Of a stretch of DNA of 38,171 nt, positions 29,398 through 38,171 are shown piece after piece. The position numbers and the translations under genes are program-made. The first letter of the stretch is position 1. Each line of letters opens with the position of its first letter. Origin of the DNA: a virus; IMG/VR virus record IMGVR_UViG_3300007517_000168, positions 1-38,171 of that record. The stretch is one strand, 5' to 3'. The notes under the pieces were generated by a model. The model made no database searches, was not told the DNA's origin, and saw only the letters and a program-made list of their open reading frames with translations.

Positions 29398-32300
29398 TTA
29401 CCCCCGCTTCCTGTTCGTGCTACCCGCCACAGTCAAGTAGTCAGACATGGGAGTTGCTGTCGAGATGTTGATGTTCTTAGGTTCCTTCAATGCCCCTGAC
29501 ACGTTACTGTTGAGGTTCTTCATCTCTGCGAGTAGTTCCAGTAGTCCATTCTCTCCGCCGAAGTCAGCCTTGTTTCGCTGCTCCATAGACAGACCACCCG
29601 ACCGACTGGCGTTGGCAAGATTAACGATGTCACCCATGCCCATGTCTTGGAGTGCTTGGAGGAAGAACTTGTTGTTGCCTTGGATTCCCAGAGCAGCTTG
29701 GGCAAACTCTTTCTCTGTAGCACCAGACTTCTGCAATGCAGCGAGTTTTTCAGAGGCATCACGGCTCTTCTCAATGTCCTCTCCGAAGAGATTCATGGAG
29801 CGAACCACTTTACCCTCACCGCCGCCACCACCACCCCCAGCCCCAGCCCCAGCACCACCGCCTGGTCCCTTGCTAGAGCCTGGTCCATGATTTTCTATGC
29901 TAGTAACTTGGGGTGCTCCACCACCGCCACCGCCACCACCGCCACTGGCAGGAGCAGCAGATTCGGTCTTCTGTTCAGCTTGGTGAGCCGCAGCTTCTCT
30001 TTGGGCAGTCTGCTGGGTCTCCAGGGTTTGTCGCTGATAACCCGCAAGTTCCTTTTGCCTCTCAATGGCTTTCTCGGATTCCTTGACATTCTCTGATCGC
30101 AAGTCCCTAGATTTAGTCAATAAATCAATCTCATCTTGGGTAGCACCTAGGACGATTGCCTTGGACAATGCAATCTGTGCCTCGTTCTCTGCTATCCGTG
30201 CAGATCGAAGTTCTCTCTCAGCTTCCAAGGCTTGCATCTGAATGCTGAGTTCCAGCATCTGCATAGCGTGGGCTTGCTCTCTTTCCATCGTGCCTGCCTT
30301 GAACGCAGCAATCTCAGTCTCTGATGCTCCCTTCTCTATCATCCGTTGAAGTGCCAAGTCGTCTTGGGCTTTAACCAAGCCATCCCTAGCACTTAACAAC
30401 GCTTGCTCTGCATTCAGGGCTGTGAGTTTCGACGCTATCATTCCTTGCTCTTGTTGGATGTTCCCAACGAGTTTCGCCGATATCACGTCGATAGCAGCGA
30501 TCTCTTCATCCTTGGCTCGTTTTCTCGCTGCCCGTTCATTATCAATCCGTTGAAGATTGAGGTCGGCTCGACTTTGTTGTAGGGTTATTAACTGGCTCTC
30601 TGCATCTTTCTCTGTAATCGTATTATTAGCCCTAAGTGTCTTAACTTGGTTGATTTTTTGTATCACCAAGTCGTAGTTACCTATGGTCTGCCTCGCTTGA
30701 GCCTCAGCAATCTGGGACTCCGCTTGGGTGTCAGTGAGTCCGCCTCCCAGTTGCTTGCTACGAATACTAGAAGTCTCCTCGGTCAAACTCATTGACAAGG
30801 CAGCCTCAGCCTTCTTATTAGCCCTCTCGATATTTTCTAGAATCTTTTTCCTAGCAGCTTCCTGAGAGGATATTCTTGCTTCTGTAATCCCTAGCTCCAA
30901 GGACGCTAACTTCTGAGTGATTTGTAGTTCCTCAGAGGCAGCCTTCTCCTTGTCAATTAGCCCTGCGGCAGACATGGCTTTGAGTCGGGATAACTTCTCC
31001 TGCTCCATACCCAACTGTTGAGTAGCAGAGTTCTCCTTAATCTTAGCTATCCGGGAAGCAGCTTCGGTTTCGTCGATAGCCCCAGACAATACACCCTTCT
31101 TAACTTCATTGGTTGCATTGCTCTCGGCGATCTGAGCCTTGGCTTGTTCCTCTTTTTGTCGGAAAGCCTCAGCTTCTACAGCCTTTGTCTTGGAGTCTTT
31201 ACCAGCGTCCTCCCTATTGAGTCCCTTCGGAGCCGACGACCCTGCCGACCCTTTGGGACTGCCCTTGCCAACCTCTTTTGACATCTCGCTATTCTGGGCT
31301 CCAATGGCAGCTATCTTCTTGTCCAATTCAGCAGCTTCCGCCGGAGAAGTGGAAGCCAGAGCTTTAATTGCTAACAACTCAGCAATTTTCTTCTTATTGA
31401 GTTCTATCCTTGCATTGAGGAACTCAGCTTCCTTAGCCATGATGATAGCGTAGCCTTCTTCCTCGCTAATAGCTCCACTTGCCACTTGCCCTGCTACCTC
31501 GGCTTTCACCTTGGATAATATAGCCTTCTCCTCTTCGTTGAGGGCAGCAGAGGCTCCCTTGACCGCACTGGTTCCGTCTAATGTCGCCTTGGTGGAATTC
31601 TCAACGGCAGCTATGCGATCAGTGAACGTTGACTTGCTCTTCTCTAATACTGCAATCTGAGCTTTGACCGAAGCGGTTTGAGCCTCGCCCACAGGCTTAG
31701 AGTTTTTCAGGGCAGCGATGGACTGGTCAATAGCCTTGACTTGCTCCTTGCTCTTAGCTACGAAAGATTCCTTCTGGGCAGCACTGAGTTCCCCGATCTT
31801 CGTGGCATCTCCTTGAGCCATACTGTAGCCAAGGAGTAGTTTAGTTCCTTGCTCAGTTATCTGGTTGACCTTCTCTTGGAGTTTGCCAGTTTGCTCAACT
31901 ACTATCTGATTCTCTCTCTGCTTATTGGTTAGCACTAGCCCGTCCCCGCCTCCGAGGTCAGAGGTGGCATCAACCTTCGCTTGGGCTGCTGCTGCTGTTT
32001 GTCGAGTGGCTTCTGCCCTGAGATTAGTTGAAGCACCTGCGGCTCCTTCGGTAATTGACTTTCCACCGGGAATCAAGTTAAGGATAGGAGCAGCCGACTG
32101 AATCATTCCATTAATCTTCTCAAGGAATCCAGCGAAGACCCCAGTGATCTGAGCGTCCATCTCCTTGATGATGATCAGTATCTGGTTTATCACATCTTGG
32201 ATAACCTCGATTGGACCACCCTCTTTCAATGACTGACCAATGCCATCAAAGATTCCCTGTAGGTTTTCGGCTGAGAAGAGATTAGCTCCTTCAGCGTTCA

Positions 32301-34245
32301 TCTCTGCTAATTTGCTAGTTACAGCACCAACCTCGCCGTTAGCCAGCTTCAACTGATCCAGGGTCTCGCCTAGAGCTACTGTGGAAGCACTGATAGCATT
32401 GCCTTCCTCGCTATTGCCTAGTCCTAACTGGAGTCCTCTCCAAGCCTCGCTAAGTGCGTAAGCGGCTCCCACTGCTAAGGCTGCTACGGCTGCAAGTTTA
32501 GCCATGCTCCCTAAAGCGGCAACAGAACTAGCCGTGAAGCTAGACATACTTGCCACACTTGCCTTCCCGAACAAGGTGATCGAACCAGTGGCACTAGCAC
32601 TGCCAATACTGAAGCTACCTACTGCTTGGCTGGCTTTTAAGAATAGAGCTTGAGCTTGACCTGCTCCTTGGACAAGTTTGCCACCGATGTCTAGAGTATT
32701 GACAACAGCTAGAGAAGCTACTAGAGCGGCTGCGGCTGTGGCTGCCCCTGCAAAGCCTATCGCAGCAGTCTGCATTGGGGCAGGGAGTCCCAAGAAAGCA
32801 TTGACTACCGTAGTAGCTGACGTTGCCAGCGTTGTCAGCAGAGGAGCCAGTGATTCCCCTACTTTCAACTGCAATGTTTCCAGAGAACCACTAAGCATCG
32901 TCAGGGAGCCGTCTAGTCCTCCGAGTAACTTGGCAGCCATTTCTTGAGCGGCAACTCCACCAGCAGCAGCACTAGAAACCTTACTTCTGGCTTCATCGAT
33001 CTTGGCTTGGTTCGTGGCTAGTAGTCCCAAGATAGCTGGGGCAGCCTCGGTTCCGAAGATGTCCTTAGTGATCTGCGCTCGGTCTTCAGTTGCAACCCCA
33101 GCAAGTGCATTCCTGAATTCAGGAATGAGGTCAATGAAGTTCCTCATGTTCCCTTCAGAGTCTCTAACGGAAATGCCTAGTTTTCCTAGGGCTTCACCAC
33201 CGACCTTACTGGGTGCAGCCAGACTCAGCATCGAAGTCTTCAGTGCAGTACCCGCAGATTCGGCTGAGAACCCTGCGCTCCTCAATAGCCCGAATGAGAC
33301 TGATAAGGTTTCTAAATCCTGATTATTCTCTTTGAATACTCCCCCAGCTTTTGAGAAGGCTTGGAGCATGTCTGTAGCATTTGCAGCCGTGGCACTCGAT
33401 GTCGCAGAAACTACGTTAGCGATATCCTTGGCACTTCTTTGAAAGACATTGCTACCAACACCGATAATCGTGGCAGCTTCCTCAACTCCGATACCAGCAG
33501 CTTCAGAAAGAGATACTAGCCCTCCTAGTTCCTTAGTGGTGTCGGCGGCTGAGAAACCCAGCTTAGACAACTCCACGGCAGCCCTTGCTACTTCTGGGGC
33601 TGTCTTCGTTGTATTCTTGGCTAACTCTAGGGCTACTCCGCTTAGTTTAGAGACCTCGCTGGCACTAGCACCGGACACGGCTGCGAAAGAATTTAGCCCC
33701 TTCTCGAATGATTGGAATAGTTTAACTCCGCCAGTGGCATAACCAGCGACGGCTGCGAAGGCTTGCTTAGAGGCTTCGGCGATTAATCCATAACCCGCTA
33801 CTGAAGCACCGATATCCGAAGCTGAAGGAGAAACTGGGATTACACCGGGGATGGACTGTGCGGCTCCGGGAGACGAGGGAGACGGCGACTGTCCACTACC
33901 GGGGGACTTGGTTCCTACCTTTGCGAACCTAGCCTCTAAGTCCTTTAATTTTACTTCTAGGTCTGCGAACCTCTTGACAGCAGCATCAACACCTTGGCTA
34001 CTTGACTTGTCTAGTCCAGCAAAGGCTAACCGTGCAGCGTCTCCGAGTGCCTTGAATGCAGTGGCTCCATTGTTAGCAGAGAGGGCTAACTTCCCTACGG
34101 CTGCCTCCACGCCTTGAGAGCCCCCAAAACTTCCGAATGCTTTCGAGGCTACGTTAAGTCTAGACTCTAATTTCTTTAGGTCTCTGTCTAGTGCGCTGGT
34201 ATCTAAACCTACACCTATTTGAAGCGTTCCAAGGGAAGCAACCAT
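29398..34245 (-). CDS. Tail tape measure protein (TP901-type), 1615 aa
   Basis: The protein sets tail length and is packed inside the tail. A TP901-type core at ~165-430 includes FEKGLNSFAAVSGAS, EAATIIGVGSNVFQRSA and the FGLLRSAGFSAESAGTALKT segment. Two hydrophobic stretches (~490-515 and ~582-600) could help DNA entry through the host membrane. The following ~900 residues are long Ala/Glu/Lys helices with repeated KxxAxxxE patterns, then two Gly-rich linkers near the end. At about 0.15 nm per residue the tail would be near 240 nm, siphovirus-like. GGGGAAAATA lies 15 nt before the ATG. Confidence 0.92.
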   Translation of the reverse strand: MVASLGTLQIGVGLDTSALDRDLKKLESRLNVASKAFGSFGGSQGVEAAVGKLALSANNGATAFKALGDAARLAFAGLDKSSSQGVDAAVKRFADLEVKLKDLEARFAKVGTKSPGSGQSPSPSSPGAAQSIPGVIPVSPSASDIGASVAGYGLIAEASKQAFAAVAGYATGGVKLFQSFEKGLNSFAAVSGASASEVSKLSGVALELAKNTTKTAPEVARAAVELSKLGFSAADTTKELGGLVSLSEAAGIGVEEAATIIGVGSNVFQRSAKDIANVVSATSSATAANATDMLQAFSKAGGVFKENNQDLETLSVSFGLLRSAGFSAESAGTALKTSMLSLAAPSKVGGEALGKLGISVRDSEGNMRNFIDLIPEFRNALAGVATEDRAQITKDIFGTEAAPAILGLLATNQAKIDEARSKVSSAAAGGVAAQEMAAKLLGGLDGSLTMLSGSLETLQLKVGESLAPLLTTLATSATTVVNAFLGLPAPMQTAAIGFAGAATAAAALVASLAVVNTLDIGGKLVQGAGQAQALFLKASQAVGSFSIGSASATGSITLFGKASVASMSSFTASSVAALGSMAKLAAVAALAVGAAYALSEAWRGLQLGLGNSEEGNAISASTVALGETLDQLKLANGEVGAVTSKLAEMNAEGANLFSAENLQGIFDGIGQSLKEGGPIEVIQDVINQILIIIKEMDAQITGVFAGFLEKINGMIQSAAPILNLIPGGKSITEGAAGASTNLRAEATRQTAAAAQAKVDATSDLGGGDGLVLTNKQRENQIVVEQTGKLQEKVNQITEQGTKLLLGYSMAQGDATKIGELSAAQKESFVAKSKEQVKAIDQSIAALKNSKPVGEAQTASVKAQIAVLEKSKSTFTDRIAAVENSTKATLDGTSAVKGASAALNEEEKAILSKVKAEVAGQVASGAISEEEGYAIIMAKEAEFLNARIELNKKKIAELLAIKALASTSPAEAAELDKKIAAIGAQNSEMSKEVGKGSPKGSAGSSAPKGLNREDAGKDSKTKAVEAEAFRQKEEQAKAQIAESNATNEVKKGVLSGAIDETEAASRIAKIKENSATQQLGMEQEKLSRLKAMSAAGLIDKEKAASEELQITQKLASLELGITEARISSQEAARKKILENIERANKKAEAALSMSLTEETSSIRSKQLGGGLTDTQAESQIAEAQARQTIGNYDLVIQKINQVKTLRANNTITEKDAESQLITLQQSRADLNLQRIDNERAARKRAKDEEIAAIDVISAKLVGNIQQEQGMIASKLTALNAEQALLSARDGLVKAQDDLALQRMIEKGASETEIAAFKAGTMEREQAHAMQMLELSIQMQALEAERELRSARIAENEAQIALSKAIVLGATQDEIDLLTKSRDLRSENVKESEKAIERQKELAGYQRQTLETQQTAQREAAAHQAEQKTESAAPASGGGGGGGGGAPQVTSIENHGPGSSKGPGGGAGAGAGGGGGGGEGKVVRSMNLFGEDIEKSRDASEKLAALQKSGATEKEFAQAALGIQGNNKFFLQALQDMGMGDIVNLANASRSGGLSMEQRNKADFGGENGLLELLAEMKNLNSNVSGALKEPKNINISTATPMSDYLTVAGSTNRKRG

Positions 34246-34260
34246 AGTCCTTGTTTCTTA

Positions 34261-34270
34261 TATTTTCCCC
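34261..34270 (-). promoter_or_regulatory. GGGGAAAATA late-type motif upstream of tape measure
   Basis: The motif is 15 nt before the ATG, with TGGCTCTC (34291-34298 on the opposite strand as GAGAGCCA) 20 nt upstream. It is half of a compact divergent promoter with the motif at 34330. Confidence 0.6.
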
Positions 34271-34329
34271 GAAAAAGAGGGGCAAGATAGGAGAGCCAAG
34301 GGAAGGTTTAGGGTTTTGGCTACTTAGTC

Positions 34330-34339
34330 GGGGAAAATA
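34330..34339 (+). promoter_or_regulatory. GGGGAAAATA late-type motif upstream of 34350
   Basis: The motif is 10 nt before the ATG. Upstream is TTGGCTAC, a partial form of the companion octamer. The distance to the start codon leaves almost no leader. Confidence 0.55.
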
Positions 34340-34349
34340 ATATAAAAAG

Positions 34350-36956
34350 ATGGTTCTAGGAACATTCGGCTTAGTCTCTCAGACTTCGATGAACTTCTCT
34401 GTCGGCGATGGGTTCAAGGTTTTCGTGGGAGACTTGGACATAACTCCTGCCGTTCAAGGACTGAATCTGAAGAGACCTATGACAGAGATTATGACTCCCC
34501 AATCTTGGACTGGCTCTCTAACTCTTTCTACTCTTCTTGATCCGGCTCTAGTTCTCGAATCCCTAGACGATCTGCTCAATCCGACTCGGTGGGCTAGGGG
34601 ACAGTTCCCAGTCACTGTTACTCTCAGGAATACCCTGTTTGCCACGTTGAGGATCATGGAGTATTTCTATGATGAAGACTCAATGACTGGCGAAGCTGAA
34701 CTGGGCGACATACTGACCCTCGTTGATTTTCGTTCACCTGCTGAGGACTATTCCCAGAACTTCAAACCATGTGCGCCAGTGACAATCCAAGAGATCGTGC
34801 AGACTGGGTTAAAGGCTGCCGGGGTCACTTCTTATCAAATCCAAGTTCCCGGCTCCGTACCTGTCCCACCAGATAAGCCGTCTGGGAGTTGGATTCAGTG
34901 GATTCAAGGTTATCTAGGAGAACGGGGATACTGGTTGTACGTCGATCCCAGTGAGGTAGTCAGGGTTGAGAAATATCCGATGACTCATTCACCGTCTCTT
35001 AGGAGACACAGGAATCTGGTTGAGAGCTTCAAGAGGGAACGTTCTCCCGATTATCCCCCAGAGAAGCTGACCATCACAGCTACTGGGCAGAAGTTCAATA
35101 GCTGTGACGGTGAACCCGAAGGTGTCCCTGATATCTCTGAAGAGTTTGGCAGCCTCTCTAGTGAGGATGGTGGTGGCGCAGATAATGTACTGCTATCACG
35201 GACTACTACTGTATTGGTCAAGAAACCTCTCTTCGGGCAGGAGCAATCTGGGAGCGATGGGCAGGCTGAGGTTCGGAGGACTAAGGTGGAACAAGCATTG
35301 GGCGCAGTGTTTCCTAAGACAGAGGAAGGCAACACCACGCTTGTAACAACCGTCGTCACTGTCACGAAGAAAAAATACAATAACAAAAGGTTCCTAGAAG
35401 CTGAGGAGACAGTCGTTGATAAATTACTTGGCTTGTGCTTGCCCGAAGCCTTTGAAGGGGATAAGCAATTAATACCGGGAGCAGAGAAAACTCTGGTTAC
35501 TTACTCGGAGTTAAACCCCGGAATCTCAGTGCAGTCAGGGTTAGGCGGAGGCATCACTGTCGTTAGACCGGGAATGCCGGGGTCGGGAATCTTGGTCTAT
35601 AAGAAGACTGAGTACTCGACCTTGTTTGCCAGTGGAACCAAAGCCACCAAGTTAGAGGGGGGAGGTACTAAGTCTGGACAGATTAGGTGGGAACAAAATA
35701 TTAATACTCTAACGACAGAGGAATGGCAGACTCCTTCTGGAACCTTCTCAGCTATCGGTGGCGATGGAGTTCCAGCAGATGAATGTCCTTGCAATGAGGC
35801 TAGGTACGTCAAGAGAGTATCGAAGCGGACTCAGACGGTTTCCTCTGCAAAGACCGTCAAAGTCCAAAGCAAGGCTTACACAGAAGACGAGAACTACTAC
35901 AGCTTTAGTGGACTTGTTGCGTCTAGTCGAGACTCAACGAGCCAGAACAATACAACCTTTCCTAATTGGGACAAGATAGACTCCGAGTGCCCAGTGTGCC
36001 AGATTGCACTGAAGGAGAGTACTGGGTTTGCCCAAGTGTCTTTCACTGCCTTTAGAGAGAGGGAATCAGTGATTTCTGCGAGTACATTGAATACTTCGGC
36101 AGAATGTCAATCCTTGGCAAAGCTAATGGGGGGACTTGCCCATCAACGTTACCGTCAGCGATTGATAACGATGCCAATGGCGACTGAGTACCTAACGAAC
36201 AATAAGCCATTCACTGTTGCCGATATCCACAACGGAAGGTTCGTCTTAGATGCCCCAGCCGTTGTCGTCACCGAAAACGAGATGTCGGTTTCATGGACTG
36301 GAAACTATGTAGGGGCTGTCGCTCCAGTCGAGCCAAATAAGAGGCTACCAATCTGGATTCCCACTACAGGGGAAACTGGGGGAACCTTGACTTCCATGAA
36401 TTACCCTGAGCCAGTCGTAGTTCCTCAAGGACAATACTTCACGCTACCTGTTCTAGGAGCGGGGGGAACCTTCCCTTATTCCTACGTTTTCACTGGTCTC
36501 CCCGTAGGTATGGGGGTCTCTGGACAGGTGGTTAACATTAATCCCACCACGAATTACCCACCGATTATCACTGGGGTTCCTACGACACCCGGAGACCACG
36601 TTGTCTCGGTTCAGGTAACGGATTTTTGTGGGGTTGTCTCTACTAGTTTCCTAACTATTACTGTGGCTCCTCCGGCTTCGGCTGTGTCAACGCTTACCAA
36701 CAAAACCGAGGTGACTCAGTTTATCTTCGACATGACAACGTTGACTCCGCTCCCAGAGAGTCCTGTGGTGACGAATCCATTGGTACTCAACGTGGTCTTC
36801 GCTTCGGACTTCTCGGTGGGTAGTCCTAGTGTCAGACTGAATGTAGTTGAAGGTGGAGTTGTATTGTCTAGCCGGAATCTACCAGTCAGGAATAATGTGA
36901 TAACTACAGAGATTCTGTCTCCTAGGTTGGCTCTCAACTCAGTCTCTAGCAACTAG
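34350..36956 (+). CDS. Tail/baseplate hub-like virion protein, 868 aa
   Basis: The first ~230 residues are a beta-rich tail-type domain with FKVFVGDLDITPAV and WTGSLTLSTLLDP, then a DILTLVDFRSP segment, in the style of hub or distal tail proteins that sit beneath the tape measure. A long beta-rich middle carries two Cys pairs (CPCNEA and CPVC). Near residues ~690-775 is an Ig/He_PIG-like domain (YFTLPVLGAGGTFPYSYVFTG; LPVGMGVSG; DHVVSVQVTD). It is divergent from the tape measure and ends 4 bp into the convergent fibre gene. The exact tail position is not certain. Confidence 0.65.
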   Translation: MVLGTFGLVSQTSMNFSVGDGFKVFVGDLDITPAVQGLNLKRPMTEIMTPQSWTGSLTLSTLLDPALVLESLDDLLNPTRWARGQFPVTVTLRNTLFATLRIMEYFYDEDSMTGEAELGDILTLVDFRSPAEDYSQNFKPCAPVTIQEIVQTGLKAAGVTSYQIQVPGSVPVPPDKPSGSWIQWIQGYLGERGYWLYVDPSEVVRVEKYPMTHSPSLRRHRNLVESFKRERSPDYPPEKLTITATGQKFNSCDGEPEGVPDISEEFGSLSSEDGGGADNVLLSRTTTVLVKKPLFGQEQSGSDGQAEVRRTKVEQALGAVFPKTEEGNTTLVTTVVTVTKKKYNNKRFLEAEETVVDKLLGLCLPEAFEGDKQLIPGAEKTLVTYSELNPGISVQSGLGGGITVVRPGMPGSGILVYKKTEYSTLFASGTKATKLEGGGTKSGQIRWEQNINTLTTEEWQTPSGTFSAIGGDGVPADECPCNEARYVKRVSKRTQTVSSAKTVKVQSKAYTEDENYYSFSGLVASSRDSTSQNNTTFPNWDKIDSECPVCQIALKESTGFAQVSFTAFRERESVISASTLNTSAECQSLAKLMGGLAHQRYRQRLITMPMATEYLTNNKPFTVADIHNGRFVLDAPAVVVTENEMSVSWTGNYVGAVAPVEPNKRLPIWIPTTGETGGTLTSMNYPEPVVVPQGQYFTLPVLGAGGTFPYSYVFTGLPVGMGVSGQVVNINPTTNYPPIITGVPTTPGDHVVSVQVTDFCGVVSTSFLTITVAPPASAVSTLTNKTEVTQFIFDMTTLTPLPESPVVTNPLVLNVVFASDFSVGSPSVRLNVVEGGVVLSSRNLPVRNNVITTEILSPRLALNSVSSN

Positions 36957-37840
36957 ACAGGAGTTGGACAAATCCCCTGCTGATTGCCGGGGACTCTAGG
37001 GAGTGCGGGGACTTCGCCGATTGAGATGGGTGAGAATGGGTTGTAGGCAGGAACTACGATGTGAACTGCTAGGGCGATGATGGGTGACAGCGTTCCTGAG
37101 AAGGTGGCTGCCCCTGAGATTAACCCAGTCCCTAGGGTCATCGAACCGCCTTGGGCGAACTGACCAGTTAACTGAGCCGACCCGGAACTCAAAGCTCCCT
37201 CTAGGTTTCCACCTTGAGAGAACTGTCCAGACAGTTGAGCCGAGCCAGAGATTAGATTCCCCTCTAGCCTCGTCCCTTCGGAGAACTCACCAGTTAGGGA
37301 ACTAGAGCCAGATGATAGATTTCCTTGGATCGCAGTTCCGGGGACTATGTTCCCTGATAACAAAGAAGGCAGCGAGGCTAAGTTACCCAAGAGGACAGGG
37401 TGAACCGTCATCTCGCCTGAGAGAATAGCTGGCTCTGATTGAATCAGTGCTGAACTTAGGGAGCCTGTTAACGTTGCATCCCCTGATGTCAGAGTCCCGG
37501 ACAGGTTGAGTCCCGAAGAGAGTTCCCCAGATAGCTGAGAGTTCCCTGAGGTCAATGCCCCTGATAGGTTGAGACCCCAAGATAGCTCACCGGATAGCTG
37601 AGAGCCACCAGAGATTAGCCCAGCCCCACCTTCTAGTCGAGGGCTTACTATTTGCCCTGTTAACGTTGCGTTCCCTGATACCAAGGAACCAGATAAACCT
37701 ACTCCCGTTTGCAATCCACCCGACAACGAAGCAGAGCTTGATATAAGCCCTGCCCCATTGGTTAGCGATGCCTGATCATCCAACCACCAATTCTCAAAGG
37801 GGTCAAGTCCTAGGCTGAACGGAGAGGAGAAGTTAAACAT
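36953..37840 (-). CDS. Repetitive fibre-like protein with ~21-residue repeats
   Basis: Residues ~25-235 consist of about ten near-repeats following the pattern L-x-G-x-L-x-S-G-x-A-x-L-(S/T)-G-x-(F/L)-(S/A). Examples are GNLISGSAQLSGQFSQGGN and GALSSGSAQLTGQFAQGGS. Regular spacing of small and leucine residues suggests a beta-solenoid or trimeric fibre shaft. The last ~45 residues are Pro-rich with a conserved-looking NPFSPISIGEVPALP stretch. It starts 3 bp after the upstream gene ends. It is likely a tail fibre or spike. Such repeats can expand or contract. Confidence 0.6.
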   Translation of the reverse strand: MFNFSSPFSLGLDPFENWWLDDQASLTNGAGLISSSASLSGGLQTGVGLSGSLVSGNATLTGQIVSPRLEGGAGLISGGSQLSGELSWGLNLSGALTSGNSQLSGELSSGLNLSGTLTSGDATLTGSLSSALIQSEPAILSGEMTVHPVLLGNLASLPSLLSGNIVPGTAIQGNLSSGSSSLTGEFSEGTRLEGNLISGSAQLSGQFSQGGNLEGALSSGSAQLTGQFAQGGSMTLGTGLISGAATFSGTLSPIIALAVHIVVPAYNPFSPISIGEVPALPRVPGNQQGICPTPV

Positions 37841-37843
37841 CTA

Positions 37844-38171
37844 CTAAACGGGTGCGCTGTAGGTTATGGGAGCCCCTGAGAGAGCAATCGGGGCTCCGTT
37901 AGTAATACTAGTAGTTGGAAGGGAAACGATAGCTCCAGTCCCGGCAGGGTTCGTGATGTCTCCGATAAGACAGACTACGTTGTTTCGATTAGTGAACCTA
38001 CCTTGGGCTGCTACTCCTGTGGCTACAGCGATGCCTACTTGGGAAGCGTTGAGTGTCATGCTCCCCGATGCTGGCGTGGCAAAGGACGAAGCAGACAACG
38101 GGATTTCTACTAAGAGAACATTCGCTGCACTAAACACGGCTAATCGAGGAAGGGCGACAGTCGTGCCAAAG
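37844..38171 (-). CDS. Partial virion protein, 5' end beyond the window
   Basis: The frame stays open to the right edge. A GTG at 38137 is the only candidate start inside, but the codons before it (TTVALPRLAVFSA) read like continuous protein, so the true start is probably outside. The visible part is Ala/Thr/Gly/Ser-rich and beta-like, with an RFTNRNNVVCLIGDI segment. It precedes the repetitive fibre gene in the same direction, so it is likely another fibre or tail component. Confidence 0.5.
   Translation of the reverse strand, partial: FGTTVALPRLAVFSAANVLLVEIPLSASSFATPASGSMTLNASQVGIAVATGVAAQGRFTNRNNVVCLIGDITNPAGTGAIVSLPTTSITNGAPIALSGAPITYSAPV

Noticed and set aside
29447-30096. Plus-strand open frames opposite the tape measure gene
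   Set aside because: They mirror the Gly-rich and Ala/Glu-rich codons of the tape measure on the other strand and show no ribosome-binding site or motif.
34511-34518. TGGCTCTC inside coding regions (also near 1744, 6932, 30593) as promoters
   Set aside because: These copies lie within genes and have no GGGGAANATA downstream. They also warn that the octamer alone is not diagnostic.

Overview
This window reads as part of a cyanobacterial phage-plasmid: a tailed-phage genome that also carries a complete plasmid replication and partition kit. The host assignment rests mainly on the 1245-residue replication protein at 5694-9431. It has an N-terminal zinc finger, a Toprim-like (DUF3854-type) region and a P-loop helicase, the layout of the cyanobacterial CyRepA1 family. 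No integrase, tRNA, rRNA or CRISPR array is visible.

Layout. (1) 1-3136: two small plus-strand genes, then a leftward, tightly overlapping regulatory operon of soluble histidine kinase, CheY-like regulator, membrane-anchored receiver protein, and a sigma factor with a clear region 2 but no recognisable region 4. (2) 3200-5453: first copy of a ~195-bp repeat, then terminase large and small subunits. (3) 5694-12967: plasmid block with CyRepA1, a ribbon-helix-helix repressor-like gene, two pairs of tandem paralogues of unknown function, and a membrane protein. The CyRepA1 leader has a predicted antisense RNA of about 52 nt. (4) 13078-16605: second repeat copy (inverted), then virion genes including a likely tail tube protein. 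(5) 16614-21376: a sigma70-type promoter drives a rightward operon of ParM-like actin, RHH adaptor, a 59-residue protein, two membrane proteins and an FtsK/TraD-like ATPase. It ends at CTACAG iterons and a 19-bp perfect hairpin. (6) 21525-38171: virion genes on both strands: tail completion, scaffold, portal, a 922-residue structural protein, the third repeat copy, tail chaperones joined by a predicted -1 frameshift, a 1615-residue tape measure, a large tail/baseplate protein and a repetitive fibre-like protein.

Regulation ties the layout together. GGGGAANATA lies 10-55 nt upstream of twelve genes. Most are virion genes or operon heads; one is the histidine kinase heading the sigma operon. 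The replication, RHH and ParM genes lack it and have sigma70-like promoters instead. A companion octamer, TGGCTCTC, often lies 12-40 nt further upstream. My leading hypothesis is a dedicated late switch: kinase and receivers gate a phage sigma factor that reads GGGGAANATA largely through region 2 and feeds back on its own operon. It would be functionally similar to T4 gp55. This is inference from motif distribution and gene order.

No major capsid protein, endolysin or tail sheath was recognised. The structural set and the long tape measure suggest a siphovirus-like virion, with some genes probably outside the window.
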